This document shows positions 31,905 through 42,802 of a stretch of 64,000 bases of DNA, piece after piece. The notes under the pieces are model-generated. The model made no database searches. It was given only the letters and a program-made list of their open reading frames with translations, and was not told where the DNA came from. The translations under genes were made by a program, and so were the position numbers. Source of the stretch: Frateuria hangzhouensis (lineage in GTDB: Bacteria; Pseudomonadota; Gammaproteobacteria; Xanthomonadales; Rhodanobacteraceae); assembly GCF_026410505.1 (NCBI RefSeq), contig NZ_JAPMIU010000010.1:81051-145050 (forward strand), written 5' to 3'. The first letter of the stretch is position 1. Each line of letters starts with the position of its first letter.

Positions 31905-32303
31905 GTGCGCGCCATCGATACCCTCACGCCCTGCCCCTGCGGCAACACCGCCGGCTACGCGCACTGCTGCGGGCCGCTGCACGAAGGCACGCCCGCGCCA
32001 AGCGCCGAGGCGCTGATGCGCTCGCGCTACAGCGCCTACGTGCTCAAGCGCGAGGACTATCTGCTGGATACCTGGCACCCCAGCACGCGCCCGGCGCACC
32101 TGAAACTGGCCGCGCAGCAACCGGCACCGAGCTGGCTCGGGCTGTCCGTGAAGCGTCACGAGGGCGGCGCCGGGGAAGCGGTGGTGGAGTTCGTCGCCCG
32201 CCTGCGCTACGGCGGCGGGCGCGCGCAGCGGATGCACGAAGTCAGCCGGTTCCTGCGCGAGGACGGGCGCTGGTATTACGTGGATGGGGAAATCCTCGCC
32301 TAG
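31905..32303 (+). CDS. YchJ family SEC-C motif protein
   Basis: A 132-residue protein of the YchJ (UPF0225) family. The N-terminal zinc-binding motif TPCPCGNTAGYAHCC is followed by ALMRSRYSAYVLKREDYLLDTWHPSTRP and the C-terminal EVSRFLREDGRWYYVDG (NTF2-like fold). Function unknown. I chose GTG at 31905, which puts the zinc motif at the usual distance; a TTG at 31842 would add 21 residues without similarity. Confidence 0.85.
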   Translation: MRAIDTLTPCPCGNTAGYAHCCGPLHEGTPAPSAEALMRSRYSAYVLKREDYLLDTWHPSTRPAHLKLAAQQPAPSWLGLSVKRHEGGAGEAVVEFVARLRYGGGRAQRMHEVSRFLREDGRWYYVDGEILA

Positions 32304-32343
32304 GGAAGCGCGGACCCGGTTCCCTGGTGCGGGCGACAACCTT

Positions 32344-32414
32344 GGTGGAGCGCATTGATGTGCGACCTTCATCGGCGCCCCGGCATCGCGGTCGCGCACA
32401 GGTGCGCTCCGACA
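32344..32414. repeat. Inverted pair of family C half-elements
   Basis: GGAGCGCATTGATGTGCGACC (32347-32367) and GTCGCGCACAGGTGCGCTCC (32391-32410) are partly complementary. They occupy the convergent gap between the YchJ-like gene and ligB. The second half matches the element at 10561. Confidence 0.6.
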
Positions 32415-32430
32415 AGTGTTCCGGGCAGTT

Positions 32431-34200
<1,770 letters not shown>

Positions 34201-34265
34201 TTACGTAGGGCGTGGGCCGATGGGTGGGCGGGCTGATGCCTACGTGGGTGGCGGCTCGCGCGGAC

Positions 34266-34567
34266 CTTGCTCCCTCTCCCCTCCGGGGAGAGGGCTGGGG
34301 TGAGGGGCCGGGGCTCGCGGGGATACGGGCAAAAACGTTGTCGTTCTTGCGCGGTCCTTCCGCGACCTGGCTCGCCTGCGGCGGGCTTTCGATCGCCTGT
34401 CGGCGCTCGAGTCACTTTTCTTTGCGGACCCAAAGAAAAGTAACCAGAAGAAAGGGTCTGTGGAGCGCGGGGTGGAGAAGAGCTAGGTGCCTTCCCGCCT
34501 TGCCTGGTGGGCGCCTGCTCATAGAGGAGCTGACGCCGCTTTGCCGCGGTCGCTCGGGAGGCGCGTG
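34266..34567 (+). repeat. Long tandem repeat, copy 1
   Basis: It begins CTTGCTCCCTCTCCCCTCCG and runs to CCGCGGTCGCTCGGGAG. It includes GTGAGGGGCCGGGGCTCGCG, a long AT-poorer middle and the inverted repeat at 34415-34440. Nearly identical to copy 2. Confidence 0.9.
34415..34440. repeat. Perfect 10-bp inverted repeat, family E
   Basis: CTTTTCTTTG, spacer CGGACC, CAAAGAAAAG. The same sequence occurs in copy 2 (34717-34742), and a related TTTGCGTCCGCAAAG is at 35902-35916. Similar AT-rich palindromes are known to me from other Xanthomonadaceae and Burkholderiales, where they are often mistaken for genes. Confidence 0.85.
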
Positions 34568-34870
34568 CTTGCTCCCTCTCCCCTCCGGGGAGAGGGCTGG
34601 GGTGAGGGGCCGGGGCTCGCGGGGATGCGGGCAAAAACGTTGTCGTTCTTGCGCGGTCCTTCCGCGACCTGGCTCGCCTGCGGCGGGCTTTCGATCGCCT
34701 GTCGGCGCTCGAGTCACTTTTCTTTGCGGACCCAAAGAAAAGTAACCAAAAGAAAGGGTCTGTGGAGCGCGGTGAGAGAGAAGAGCTAGGTGCCTTCCCG
34801 CCTTGCCTGGTGGCCGCCTGCTCATAGAGGAGCTGACGCCGCTTTGCCGCGGTCGCTCGGGAGCCGCGTG
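34568..34870 (+). repeat. Long tandem repeat, copy 2
   Basis: Nearly identical to copy 1 over its whole length (for example GATACGGGC versus GATGCGGGC, CCAGAAGAA versus CCAAAAGAA). It contains the AT-rich inverted repeat at 34717-34742. Confidence 0.9.
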
Positions 34871-35041
34871 CTTGCTCCCTCTCCCCTCCGGGGAGAAGGC
34901 TGGGGTGAGGGGCCGGGGCTCGCGGGGATGCGGGCAGGAGCGTGGTCGTTCTTGCGCGGGGTTGCAGCGACTTGGCTCGCCCCCTGGTGAACGCCTGCTC
35001 GTAGAGGAGCTGCCGCCGCTTTGCCGCGGTCGCTCGGGGGT
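34871..35041 (+). repeat. Long tandem repeat, copy 3, degenerate and shortened
   Basis: It matches copies 1 and 2 at its start (CTTGCTCCCTCTCCCC to GATGCGGGCA) and end (GAGGAGCTG-CGCCGCTTTGC). It has lost roughly 130 bp of the middle, including the AT-rich inverted repeat. The right edge is about 35041. Confidence 0.8.
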
Positions 35042-35108
35042 GAGGTTCGCCGCTTTGCGTTCTTTCCCTCGGGGAGGCAGCGGGTTTGTGGATGCTCTAC
35101 GGGCCGGG

Positions 35109-35864
35109 CTACCAGTCGATTGTCGTCTGGCCGTCCGGACGCCCATTCGGACCGAACCGGCGTTCGACGATCTGCCCGTGTCCGGCATGGTCGATGGCCA
35201 CCACCGTGCTGGCGCGGGTGCCGTAGTCAGCGCCGCGCACGAATGCCGCCGACAGCCACCGCTCGCGATCGCGGCCGATACCGGTGTCGGGCAGTTCGTC
35301 GTCGAGCGCTGGCCGTTCGTCCGCCAGCGCGGCGAACAACGGCTCGAACGCTTCATCGCGTGCTTCCTCCAGCCACGCTTGCAGGCGCGTCATCAGCAGG
35401 CGCGTCTTCGGCCAGGGCGTGTTGAAGTCGGCGTTGGAAAGTCCGTGCACGCCGGGTGTCACCGCCTGTGCGCGCGGCTCGGGCCGGTTGCCCAGGTAGT
35501 AGGCGGCGTGCGCGTCGAAGGTGAGCAGGTTGAAGGGCCGGTACTGCCCGGCCACCTGGCGCAGGGCCTGCGCGTGCGCGGTGGCATCGGCGCTGCCGCG
35601 CAGCCAGTCGGTCACCAGCAGGCCGCGCGACCGACCGCTCTGCGGCACGCGCGGGTCACGCACGTTGGTGACCACGCCGCAGCGGCCGCCCGGGCTCACG
35701 CCGATCCAGGTGCCTCCTGCCTCCAGGTCGCGGCCGGCGATCACCGGCGCATCGTCCCAGCGCGCCAGCGGGGCGCTGGGGCGGGCGTGCGCTTCGTCGC
35801 GATTGCCGGCCAGCAGCAGCCGCCAGCGTGGATGGGTATTCCAGGCGAAGGCGATCAGGCACAT
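35109..35864 (-). CDS. NRDE (TANGO2-like) family protein
   Basis: A 251-residue cytoplasmic protein of the NRDE/TANGO2 family. The N-terminus MCLIAFAWNTHPRWRLLLAGNRDEAHARP contains the GNRDE signature and an N-terminal-nucleophile-like Cys2. GGTWIGVSPGGRCGVVTNVR and VHGLSNADFNTPWPKTRLL follow. A TANGO2-like protein has been linked to haem trafficking in recent work; the bacterial role is not established. The next gene upstream on the strand is a TonB-dependent receptor, a weak hint of metal or haem handling. Confidence 0.88.
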   Translation of the reverse strand: MCLIAFAWNTHPRWRLLLAGNRDEAHARPSAPLARWDDAPVIAGRDLEAGGTWIGVSPGGRCGVVTNVRDPRVPQSGRSRGLLVTDWLRGSADATAHAQALRQVAGQYRPFNLLTFDAHAAYYLGNRPEPRAQAVTPGVHGLSNADFNTPWPKTRLLMTRLQAWLEEARDEAFEPLFAALADERPALDDELPDTGIGRDRERWLSAAFVRGADYGTRASTVVAIDHAGHGQIVERRFGPNGRPDGQTTIDW

Positions 35865-35927
35865 GGCGTGCAGTCCGGGGTCATGCGTACGACTTTGCCC
35901 CTTTGCGTCCGCAAAGAAAACGTCGCA

Positions 35928-38033
35928 TCAGAACACCAGGCGCAATCCCACGGTCAGGCTGCGCCCTGGTGCCGGTTCGTAGTAGCGGCCGTTGCCGTCG
36001 TTGACGATCACCGCGCCGACCAGGCGTCGATCGAACAGATTGTCCACCCGCGCGCTCAGCCGCAGCTGCGTGGCGCCGAGCGCCAATCCGTAGCCGAGGT
36101 CGACGCCGGTGCGCAGGTAGCCCGGTGCCGCGTCGCTGTTGCGGTCGTCCACCGGCACGGCGCCGACGCCTTCGAATTCGATCCCGCCGCGCCAGCCCAG
36201 CTCGCCGCCGCGCTCCAGCCGCAACGAGCCGTAGCGGCGCGGCACGCCGGGGATGCGCGTGCCGGCCGGAACCGGCAGGTCGGGCGCCAGGCAGGGCCGC
36301 TCGACGCAGGCCAGGAAGCGGTCGCGGAAGCGTGCGTCCAGCCAGGTCAGGCCCAGGCGCAGGCGCCAGCCCGCGCCGAGTTCGCCATCGACCGCCAGCT
36401 CCGCACCCTGACGGCGGCTGCGGCCGATATTGCGGTAAGTCGAGCGGCCGTCATGGTTGCTCGCCACCGCCAGTTCGTCGCGGCTGTCCGCGCGGAACAG
36501 CGCCAGCTCGACGCCAAGGGCCTCGCGTGGCCGCCACTTCAGGCCCAGTTCCCCGTTGCGGCTGCGTACCGGGCGCAGGTCCAGCGCCAGGCCGCTGCCG
36601 CCGTCGCGGCGGTAGCCCAGTTCGTTGAAGGTGGGTGTCTCGAAGCCCTCGCCGTAGCTGGCGTAGAGGCGCAACCGCGGATCGGGCCGGTAGTCGATGC
36701 CGGCTACCGGCGTGGTCGCGCGGTAACGCACCGCGCCACTGTCGTCCGGATTGCCGGCGACGACATAGCGGTCGCGCGTGCGGAAGGCGACTTCGCTGTG
36801 GCGCGCGCCGAGCAGCAGCGACCAACGCTCGGCCAGGCGCCAGTACAGTTGTGCGTACTGGTCGAAGGCATGCACGCGGTCGCGCTCATCGCGGCGCAGC
36901 GCGCCGGCGACGCCCAGCATGTCGCCGACGAAATTCGCGTAACCACGCCGATGCTGGTCCTGCGCGTCCCAGCTCGTGCCCAGCACCAGTTCCAGCGGCC
37001 GGCCGAGGGCTTGCACGCGATGCGTCCAGCGGGCGTCGACGCCGCCATAGCCGCCATCCAGGTCGATCACCCCGCCGGCGCTGAGCGGGCTTTGCTGCGC
37101 CGCTGGCGGAATCGGCAGCACCTGCATCACCGCGCGCTGCCCGGCGTATGCCATCAGGCGCACGCCGCCGTGGCCGTCGCCCCCGGCCTGCCAGATCGCG
37201 CCCAACTGCTGCTGGCGCACGCGCTTGCGGGTGTCGAAGGCGAACGCCGCGTCCACCGCCTGGCTCGGCTCGGCCCGCCACTGCGCCCGGTCGAGGCCGA
37301 GCGGGTCGCGCGCCTGCTGCGCCAGCGTGTTGAGCACCAGGGTGAGCGTGCGACCGGCGCCCAGGTCGATGCCCAGCCGCGCATTGCCCGAGGTGCGGCG
37401 CGCGCGGCTGTGCGCGCGGTAGCCGTCGCTGGTGAACCGGTTCAGCGCCAGGTTGTAGTCGAACAATCCGGCCAGCCCGCGGGCGGCCGCGCCCACGCGC
37501 CGGCTGGCGTCGGCGCCGGCGAAGGCTTCCAGCGTGCGCACCGGCACCGGCCCGCCTTCCGCGCTCCACAGCTGCACCACGCCGCCGGAGGAATTGCCGT
37601 ACAGCGCCGAGAACGGCCCGCGCAGCACGTCGATGCGGTCGGCCGCCGCCAGCGCGAAATGCGACAGCTGGCCTTGCCCGTCCGGCATCGTGGCAGGAAT
37701 GCCGTCGGCATAGAGCCGCACGCCGCGCACGCCGAAGCTGGCGCGCGCGCCGAAGCCGCGGATCGACAGTTGCGCGTCCTGCGCGTGGTTCTGCCGGTCG
37801 CGCACCAGCACGCCGGGCACGCCGGTCAGCGCCTCGGACAGGTTCACGCCGGGCTTGCCACTCTCGCCGGTGGCCACCGGCACGCTGGCCAGGGCGGCCG
37901 GCAGGTCGAACGGCGCGATGTCCAGCCGCAACGCCTGCACCGGTACTGGCGGCAGCTCGGTGACGGTCTGCGCCGCCAACACCAGCGGCCACCAGGCGAC
38001 GGCCATCGCTCCCCACGCCCCGATCCTGCTCAT
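35928..38033 (-). CDS. TonB-dependent outer-membrane receptor
   Basis: A 701-residue receptor. A signal peptide (MSRIGAWGAMAVAWWPLVLAAQ, cleavage near residue 21) precedes a plug domain (about 30-170). The plug has LSEALTGVPGVLVRDRQNHAQDAQLSIRGFGARASFGVRGV and VLRGPFSALYGNSSGGVVQL. The 22-strand barrel ends LTVGLRLVF with a terminal Phe. It transports an iron complex or other large ligand at the cost of proton motive force. Two of its closest matches by memory are copper/siderophore-type receptors; the ligand is not predictable. No Fur box or TonB cassette is visible. ATG at 38033 fits the signal peptide. Confidence 0.92.
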   Translation of the reverse strand: MSRIGAWGAMAVAWWPLVLAAQTVTELPPVPVQALRLDIAPFDLPAALASVPVATGESGKPGVNLSEALTGVPGVLVRDRQNHAQDAQLSIRGFGARASFGVRGVRLYADGIPATMPDGQGQLSHFALAAADRIDVLRGPFSALYGNSSGGVVQLWSAEGGPVPVRTLEAFAGADASRRVGAAARGLAGLFDYNLALNRFTSDGYRAHSRARRTSGNARLGIDLGAGRTLTLVLNTLAQQARDPLGLDRAQWRAEPSQAVDAAFAFDTRKRVRQQQLGAIWQAGGDGHGGVRLMAYAGQRAVMQVLPIPPAAQQSPLSAGGVIDLDGGYGGVDARWTHRVQALGRPLELVLGTSWDAQDQHRRGYANFVGDMLGVAGALRRDERDRVHAFDQYAQLYWRLAERWSLLLGARHSEVAFRTRDRYVVAGNPDDSGAVRYRATTPVAGIDYRPDPRLRLYASYGEGFETPTFNELGYRRDGGSGLALDLRPVRSRNGELGLKWRPREALGVELALFRADSRDELAVASNHDGRSTYRNIGRSRRQGAELAVDGELGAGWRLRLGLTWLDARFRDRFLACVERPCLAPDLPVPAGTRIPGVPRRYGSLRLERGGELGWRGGIEFEGVGAVPVDDRNSDAAPGYLRTGVDLGYGLALGATQLRLSARVDNLFDRRLVGAVIVNDGNGRYYEPAPGRSLTVGLRLVF

Positions 38034-38103
38034 CGCATCGCCTGTCCACCATCGACTTGCCATGGTAGCGGCCGGCCGTGCAGAGGCCGTCGCGAGAGCG
38101 CGC

Positions 38104-38181
38104 GTAGGGTGGGCTTCAGCCCACCGTTTTTCCGGGACATCGGGACCGTGGGGGCTGAAGCCCACCCTACGCCCACCCTAC
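38104..38181. repeat. Palindromic repeat, family A, with short duplication
   Basis: Arms GTAGGGTGGGCTTCAGCC-CACC and GGGGGCTGAAGCCCACCC-TAC (38104-38170). GCCCACCCTAC is then repeated directly (38171-38181). It lies between the divergent receptor and envC genes. Confidence 0.82.
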
Positions 38182-38198
38182 GACGCGCCCGCTTCGGG

Positions 38199-38204
38199 GA
38201 TAAT
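38199..38204 (+). promoter_or_regulatory. Putative -10 box for envC
   Basis: GATAAT ends seven bases before the envC ATG at 38212; transcription would start at or next to the start codon. No clear -35. Confidence 0.4.
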
Positions 38205-38211
38205 CGGACCC

Positions 38212-39381
38212 ATGCGTCGCCCTACTCTTCGTGTCTTCGTCGCCCTGCTCCTGCTCGCGCTGGCCGTCGCGGTGCCCGTCAGCGCGCAGGACAGCGCCCG
38301 CCAGCAGGCCCAGGCCCGACGTGAGCTGGCCGAGCTGCGCAGCAAGATGCAGGCGCTGGCGCGCGAGCAGGCGCAGACCGCCGCCCGGCGCGACAGCGCC
38401 AACGCCAAGCTGGCGCGCCAGGCCGAGGCGCTGGCCGCGGCCGCCCGCGCCCTGCGCGAGGCCGACGCCGCGCTGGCCGCCAAGCAGCAGCAACTGGAAC
38501 AACTGCAACAGCAGCGCGCCGAACTCGACCAGCGGCTGGCCGGCCAGCGCGCCGCCATCGCCGATCTGCTGCGCGCGACCTACACGCTCGGCCGCGGCAC
38601 CGACCTGCGCCTGTTGCTGGGCGACCAGGACCTGGCGCAGATCGCGCGTGCGCTGGCCTATTCGAAGTATTTTCAGCAGGACCGCGCCGCGCGCGTGGCC
38701 CGGCTGATGGACGAGCTGAGCCGCCTGCAGCAGCTGGAAGCGCAGATCACCGCCGAGCAGCAGGCCCTGGCCGCCACCCGCGCCGAACGCGCCGACAAGG
38801 CCGAGGCGCTGGCCGCGCAGCGCGCGGCGCAGCAGAAGCTGGTCGCGCAAGCCAATGCCAGGTACAAGGACGAGAGCCAGCGCCTGGCGGCGATGAAGCA
38901 GAACGCGAGCTCGCTCGACCACCTGGTGGACAAGCTGCAGCGCGCCATCGACGAAGCCGCGCGTGAAGCCGCCCGCAGCGACCGCACCAGCCCTGCCGCG
39001 CCCAGCCGTACCGGCGGCAAGGCCGACATCCGCGGCAACCTGCCCTGGCCGGCCGATGGCGCCGTGGTCAACTACGGCAACGGTGTGCTGATCAAGGCCA
39101 CCGCCGGCAGCGAAGTGCACGCGGTGGCGCGCGGCCGGGTGGTCTACGCCGCTTTCCTGCGTGGCTACGGCCTGCTGGTGATCCTCAACCACGGCGACGG
39201 CTGGCTGAGCATGTACGGCAACAACGAAACCCTGCTGCACAGCGTCGGCGACCAGGTCGAAGCCGGTCAGCCGCTGGGCACCGCCAGCCCGACCACCGGC
39301 GTCAACACCGGCGTGTACTTCGAACTGCGCCACAAGAACAAGCCGGTCGACCCGCGCAGCTGGCTGGCCAAGCGGCGTTGA
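38212..39381 (+). CDS. envC: Murein hydrolase activator EnvC
   Basis: A 389-residue periplasmic protein. The signal peptide (VFVALLLLALAVAVPVSAQ, cleavage near residue 25) leads into two long coiled-coil stretches (about 30-110 and 165-235) and a C-terminal LytM (M23-like) domain (about 265-389). LytM residues are degenerate: the zinc HxH is replaced in VYFELRHKNKPVDP, as in EnvC, so it activates amidases (AmiA/AmiB) at the septum rather than cutting peptidoglycan itself. It is followed by an S41 protease 104 bp later, the order seen in many Proteobacteria. Confidence 0.93.
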   Translation: MRRPTLRVFVALLLLALAVAVPVSAQDSARQQAQARRELAELRSKMQALAREQAQTAARRDSANAKLARQAEALAAAARALREADAALAAKQQQLEQLQQQRAELDQRLAGQRAAIADLLRATYTLGRGTDLRLLLGDQDLAQIARALAYSKYFQQDRAARVARLMDELSRLQQLEAQITAEQQALAATRAERADKAEALAAQRAAQQKLVAQANARYKDESQRLAAMKQNASSLDHLVDKLQRAIDEAAREAARSDRTSPAAPSRTGGKADIRGNLPWPADGAVVNYGNGVLIKATAGSEVHAVARGRVVYAAFLRGYGLLVILNHGDGWLSMYGNNETLLHSVGDQVEAGQPLGTASPTTGVNTGVYFELRHKNKPVDPRSWLAKRR

Positions 39382-39485
39382 CGGGCCACCCGCCGGCCCG
39401 CACGCTAGTGTGGCGTCGCACGTCACTATTGGAACGACCGCACACGCACGCGGTCGAAACCCGACGGATACCCAGGAGTCTTCGC

Positions 39486-40829
39486 ATGCACCCGATCCCC
39501 CGCGCCCTGGCCTGCGCCGTCACCGCTGCGCTGGCGCTCGCACCGCTGCATGCGCAGGACGCCCCGGCCGCTGCCGCGAGCACCGCGGCGCCGGCCAAAC
39601 CGGCCAGCGCACCCGAACCGGTCGACCTGGACGACGTGCGCAATTTCAGCCGGGTGTACGAGGTGATCCGCCAGGCGTACGTCGAGCCGGTCGACAACAA
39701 GACCCTGATGAAGGCGGCCATCAGCGGCATGCTGGCAGGGCTCGATCCGCACAGCGAATACCTGGACAAGCGCGGCCTGCAGCAACTGTCCGAAGACACC
39801 ACCGGCCAGTACAGCGGCCTGGGCATCGAGGTGCTGGAGGTGGACGGCGCGCTGCGCATCATCGCGCCCATCGACGACACGCCCGCCGCGCGCGCCGGCA
39901 TCAAGCCGGGCGACACCATCGTCGGGATCAACGGCAAGCTGGTCGACCCGGAGAACATGGACGACATGTTCAAGCAGCTGCGCGGCGAGCCGGGCAGCAA
40001 GGTCACGCTCTCCATCCTGCACGAGAAGAGCGACCGACCGGTGGACATGCACCTGGTGCGCGAGCGGATCTCGGTGACCAGCGTGAAGCTGCGCGAACTG
40101 CAACCCGGCTACGCCTACATCCGCATCAGCCAGTTCCAGGAAGACACCGCCGGCGACCTGGAAAGCAAGTTCGCCGACTACGTGGCCAAACATGGTCAGC
40201 CCAAGGGAGCGGTGCTGGACCTGCGTTCCAATCCCGGCGGCCTGCTTACCTCGGCGGTGGCGGTCAGCGACGATTTCCTCGATGCCGGCGGCATCGTCAG
40301 CACGCGCGGCCGGCTGGCCGACGCCAACCTCAAGTTCGATGCGCACCCGGGCGATCTGCTGCAGGGTGTACCCATGGTGCTGCTGGCCGACAAAGGCACC
40401 GCCTCGGCGGCCGAGATCGTCGCCGGCGCGCTCAAGGACAACCACCGCGCGCTGATCGTGGGCCGACGCACGTTCGGCAAGGGCGTGGTACAGACTGTAC
40501 TGCCGCTGGATGCCGACCATGCGGTCAAGCTGACCACCGCCCGCTACTACACGCCCGACGGCACCTCGATCCAGGCCGAAGGCATCCGCCCCGACATCGC
40601 CCTGGCCGAGCTCACCGTCAACCCGGCCGACAACCAGCCGGTGCTGATCGACTCGGAGGCCGACCTCAAGCACCACCTGGCGAACGAACACGCCGCCGCG
40701 GACGAAGACATCGACAACGACGGCAGCGCGGAGAACGCCAAACTGGCCACCCAGGACTACGCCCTGGCGCAGGCGTTGAACATCCTCAAGGGCCTGGCGC
40801 TGGGGCACCGGGTGGGCGCGGCGCAGTAA
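39486..40829 (+). CDS. C-terminal processing protease (S41 family)
   Basis: A 447-residue periplasmic protease with a signal peptide (cleavage near residue 23, LHAQ). A PDZ domain is at about 95-180 (GLGIEVLEVDGALRIIAPIDDTPAARAGIKPGD) and the tail-specific catalytic core at about 190-385. The catalytic pair is visible as Ser in ADKGTASAAEIVAGAL (about 305) and Lys in RTFGKGVVQTVLPL (about 330). It trims or degrades envelope proteins at their C-terminus. Downstream of envC, it resembles the CtpA-type proteases of other Proteobacteria. The C-terminal 60 residues carry an acidic, Ala-rich tail. Confidence 0.93.
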   Translation: MHPIPRALACAVTAALALAPLHAQDAPAAAASTAAPAKPASAPEPVDLDDVRNFSRVYEVIRQAYVEPVDNKTLMKAAISGMLAGLDPHSEYLDKRGLQQLSEDTTGQYSGLGIEVLEVDGALRIIAPIDDTPAARAGIKPGDTIVGINGKLVDPENMDDMFKQLRGEPGSKVTLSILHEKSDRPVDMHLVRERISVTSVKLRELQPGYAYIRISQFQEDTAGDLESKFADYVAKHGQPKGAVLDLRSNPGGLLTSAVAVSDDFLDAGGIVSTRGRLADANLKFDAHPGDLLQGVPMVLLADKGTASAAEIVAGALKDNHRALIVGRRTFGKGVVQTVLPLDADHAVKLTTARYYTPDGTSIQAEGIRPDIALAELTVNPADNQPVLIDSEADLKHHLANEHAAADEDIDNDGSAENAKLATQDYALAQALNILKGLALGHRVGAAQ

Positions 40830-40899
40830 CGCGTCATTGAGGCCGTGCCGCGGCGAGGCAAACCGGGCCGATCCCGTTCCCACGCCCAGGCCACGTGGT

Positions 40900-40973
40900 T
40901 GTAGAGCCCACTTGTGGGCGATGCTCTTGCTCCGGTATCGGCCAAGGGCATCGCCCACAGGTGGGCTCCTACA
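40900..40973. repeat. Palindromic repeat, family B, complete pair
   Basis: Arms TGTAGAGCCCACTTGTGGGC and GCCCACAGGTGGGCTCCTACA enclose GATGCTCTTGC...GGGCATC inner arms. Together with the following family D element it fills the convergent gap between the S41 protease and rhlB. Confidence 0.85.
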
Positions 40974-41039
40974 GGGCATCCGCGATGACGCGTTTCCCGG
41001 TAAGGCGCGATGAATCCGGTTAGGGCCCGTCGCGAACCC

Positions 41040-41085
41040 GGGCCCCTCACCTGCCCCGCGGGGCACCTTCTCCCGGAAGGGAGAA
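41040..41085. repeat. Extragenic repeat, family D variant
   Basis: GGGCCCCTCACCTGCCCCGC then GGGGCACCTTCTCCCGGAAG: two small hairpins just after the rhlB stop. Confidence 0.5.
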
Positions 41086-41095
41086 GAATCCTTGA

Positions 41096-42802
41096 TCAGT
41101 GGCCGGTGAACAGGCGCGTCAGGCGGCGGAAGAAGCCGGGCTTCTTGCCGGCCGATTCCGCCGCGGACTGCACCGCTACCTGGCGCGACGGCCGCGACGG
41201 ACCGGCGGCGCGCTCGCGCGGCGGCTTGCGTTCGCCGTGCGGCGCGCGGTTTTCCACCGCAGCCTGCGCCTGCGGCGCGGCGTTTTCACCGCCCTCGCGA
41301 CGACGACCACGGCCACCACGGCGGCGGCGCCGCTTGCGCGCACCTTCGCCAGCCTCGGGCGCCGGCGCGTCGGCCGGTACGACCGCCGCGGCATCGGCCA
41401 CGGCCGTCTGTGGCTCGGTCGCGGCCACCGCCTCGCCTTCCGTGCGGGGCGGTCGCGGTGCGCGTGGCGGGCGATCCGTGCGCGGACCGCGCTCGCCGTC
41501 GCGGCCACGGCGCGAGCCGCTGCGCGGCGCCTTGCGCTCGTCCCCGCGCGGCTCGACCTTGTCGCCGAACTGCTCGCTATCGGCCGCCGCCTGCGCGACG
41601 AACTGCGGGTCGACCTCACGCGCCTTGGGCATGATCAGCATGTCCGGCTCGACCGTCGCCACCGGGATCTTCTGCCCGATATAGGTTTCGATGTCCGGCA
41701 GGCTCATCGCATACAGGTCGCAGGCGAAGCTGACCGCATCGCCCTCGGCACCCAGGCGTGCGGTGCGGCCGATGCGGTGCACGTAATCCTCGGCATCCTG
41801 CGGCAGGTCGTAGTTGAAGACGTGGCTGACCGCCGGGATGTGCAGGCCGCGCGCGGCGACGTCGGTGCACACCAGCATGTCGAGCTGGCCCTCCTGGAAG
41901 CGCTGCAGCAGCTTCTGGCGCTTCAGCTGCGGCACGTCGCCGGACAGCGCGCCGACGCGATAGCCCTGGCGCTTGACCCGATCGGTGATGCGCTCGGCGG
42001 CGGCCTTGGTGTTGACGAAGACGATGCTGCGACTGGGCTTTTCACGCTCCAGCAGGTTGAGCAGCAGCGGCATCTTCTCTTCCTTGGCCGGGAAGTAGAC
42101 CACCTGGCGCACCTTGTCGGCAGTGACGTTGTCGGTCTCCACCACCAGCTTCTCGGCCTCGTGCATGTGCTCGTAGGCCAGCTCCAGCACGCGGTGGCTG
42201 AGCGTGGCCGAATACAGCAGCACCTGGCGCTGCTCGCGCGCCGGCAGGCGGCGGAAGATGAAGCGCACGTCCTTGATGAAGCCGAGGTCGAACATGCGGT
42301 CGGCCTCGTCGATCACCATCACCTCGACGCCGTTCAAGCCGAACACCTGCTGCTTGTAGTAATCAAGCAGGCGGCCGGGGGTGGCGATGATGATGTCGCA
42401 GCCATCCTTGAGCTGCTGGCGCTGCTTGTCGTAGTCGACGCCGCCGTAGATCAGCGCGGTCTTCAGGCCGGTGTGGCGGCCGATGCTGCGCGCGTCCTTG
42501 TCGATCTGGATCGCCAGTTCGCGGGTCGGCGCGATGATCAGCGCGCGCGGGTCGGAATCCTTGCGTTCGGCCACCGCCGGCTGGGTCAGCAGGCGGTTCA
42601 TCAGCGAGACCAGGAAGGCGCAGGTCTTGCCGGTGCCGGTCTGCGCCTGGCCGGCGACGTCGCGGCCGGTCAGCGCCACGGGCAGGGTCAGTGCCTGGAT
42701 CGGCGTGCAACGGGTGAAGCCGGCATCGGCAAGACCCTGTTGCAGCAGCGGATGAAGGTCGAAGTTGGTGAAGAAGGTGTCGGTCAGTACGGTTTCGGAC
42801 AT
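41096..42802 (-). CDS. rhlB: DEAD-box ATP-dependent RNA helicase RhlB
   Basis: A 568-residue helicase. Its core (about 1-400) has the Q motif GFTRCTPIQ, Walker [18 protein letters not shown] in [18 protein letters not shown] and HRIGRTAR. Residues about 420-568 form a basic, Arg/Pro/Ala-rich, low-complexity tail ([17 protein letters not shown]), longer than in E. coli RhlB and probably RNA binding. RhlB works in the RNA degradosome. Its position, divergent from trxA-rho, is a conserved arrangement in gammaproteobacteria, which supports RhlB over other DEAD-box paralogues. Confidence 0.93.
   Translation of the reverse strand: MSETVLTDTFFTNFDLHPLLQQGLADAGFTRCTPIQALTLPVALTGRDVAGQAQTGTGKTCAFLVSLMNRLLTQPAVAERKDSDPRALIIAPTRELAIQIDKDARSIGRHTGLKTALIYGGVDYDKQRQQLKDGCDIIIATPGRLLDYYKQQVFGLNGVEVMVIDEADRMFDLGFIKDVRFIFRRLPAREQRQVLLYSATLSHRVLELAYEHMHEAEKLVVETDNVTADKVRQVVYFPAKEEKMPLLLNLLEREKPSRSIVFVNTKAAAERITDRVKRQGYRVGALSGDVPQLKRQKLLQRFQEGQLDMLVCTDVAARGLHIPAVSHVFNYDLPQDAEDYVHRIGRTARLGAEGDAVSFACDLYAMSLPDIETYIGQKIPVATVEPDMLIMPKAREVDPQFVAQAAADSEQFGDKVEPRGDERKAPRSGSRRGRDGERGPRTDRPPRAPRPPRTEGEAVAATEPQTAVADAAAVVPADAPAPEAGEGARKRRRRRGGRGRRREGGENAAPQAQAAVENRAPHGERKPPRERAAGPSRPSRQVAVQSAAESAGKKPGFFRRLTRLFTGH

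Noticed and set aside
34411..34770. Small proteins encoded by the AT-rich repeat (Lys/Arg-rich peptides)
   Set aside because: The same peptide-like sequence arises from each repeat copy on either strand, with no ribosome-binding site. This is a known source of spurious genes.
34803..38324. A stop-free frame of about 1,170 codons over the repeat block and antisense to the TonB receptor
   Set aside because: No domain; it crosses tandem repeats and the complement of two well-supported genes.
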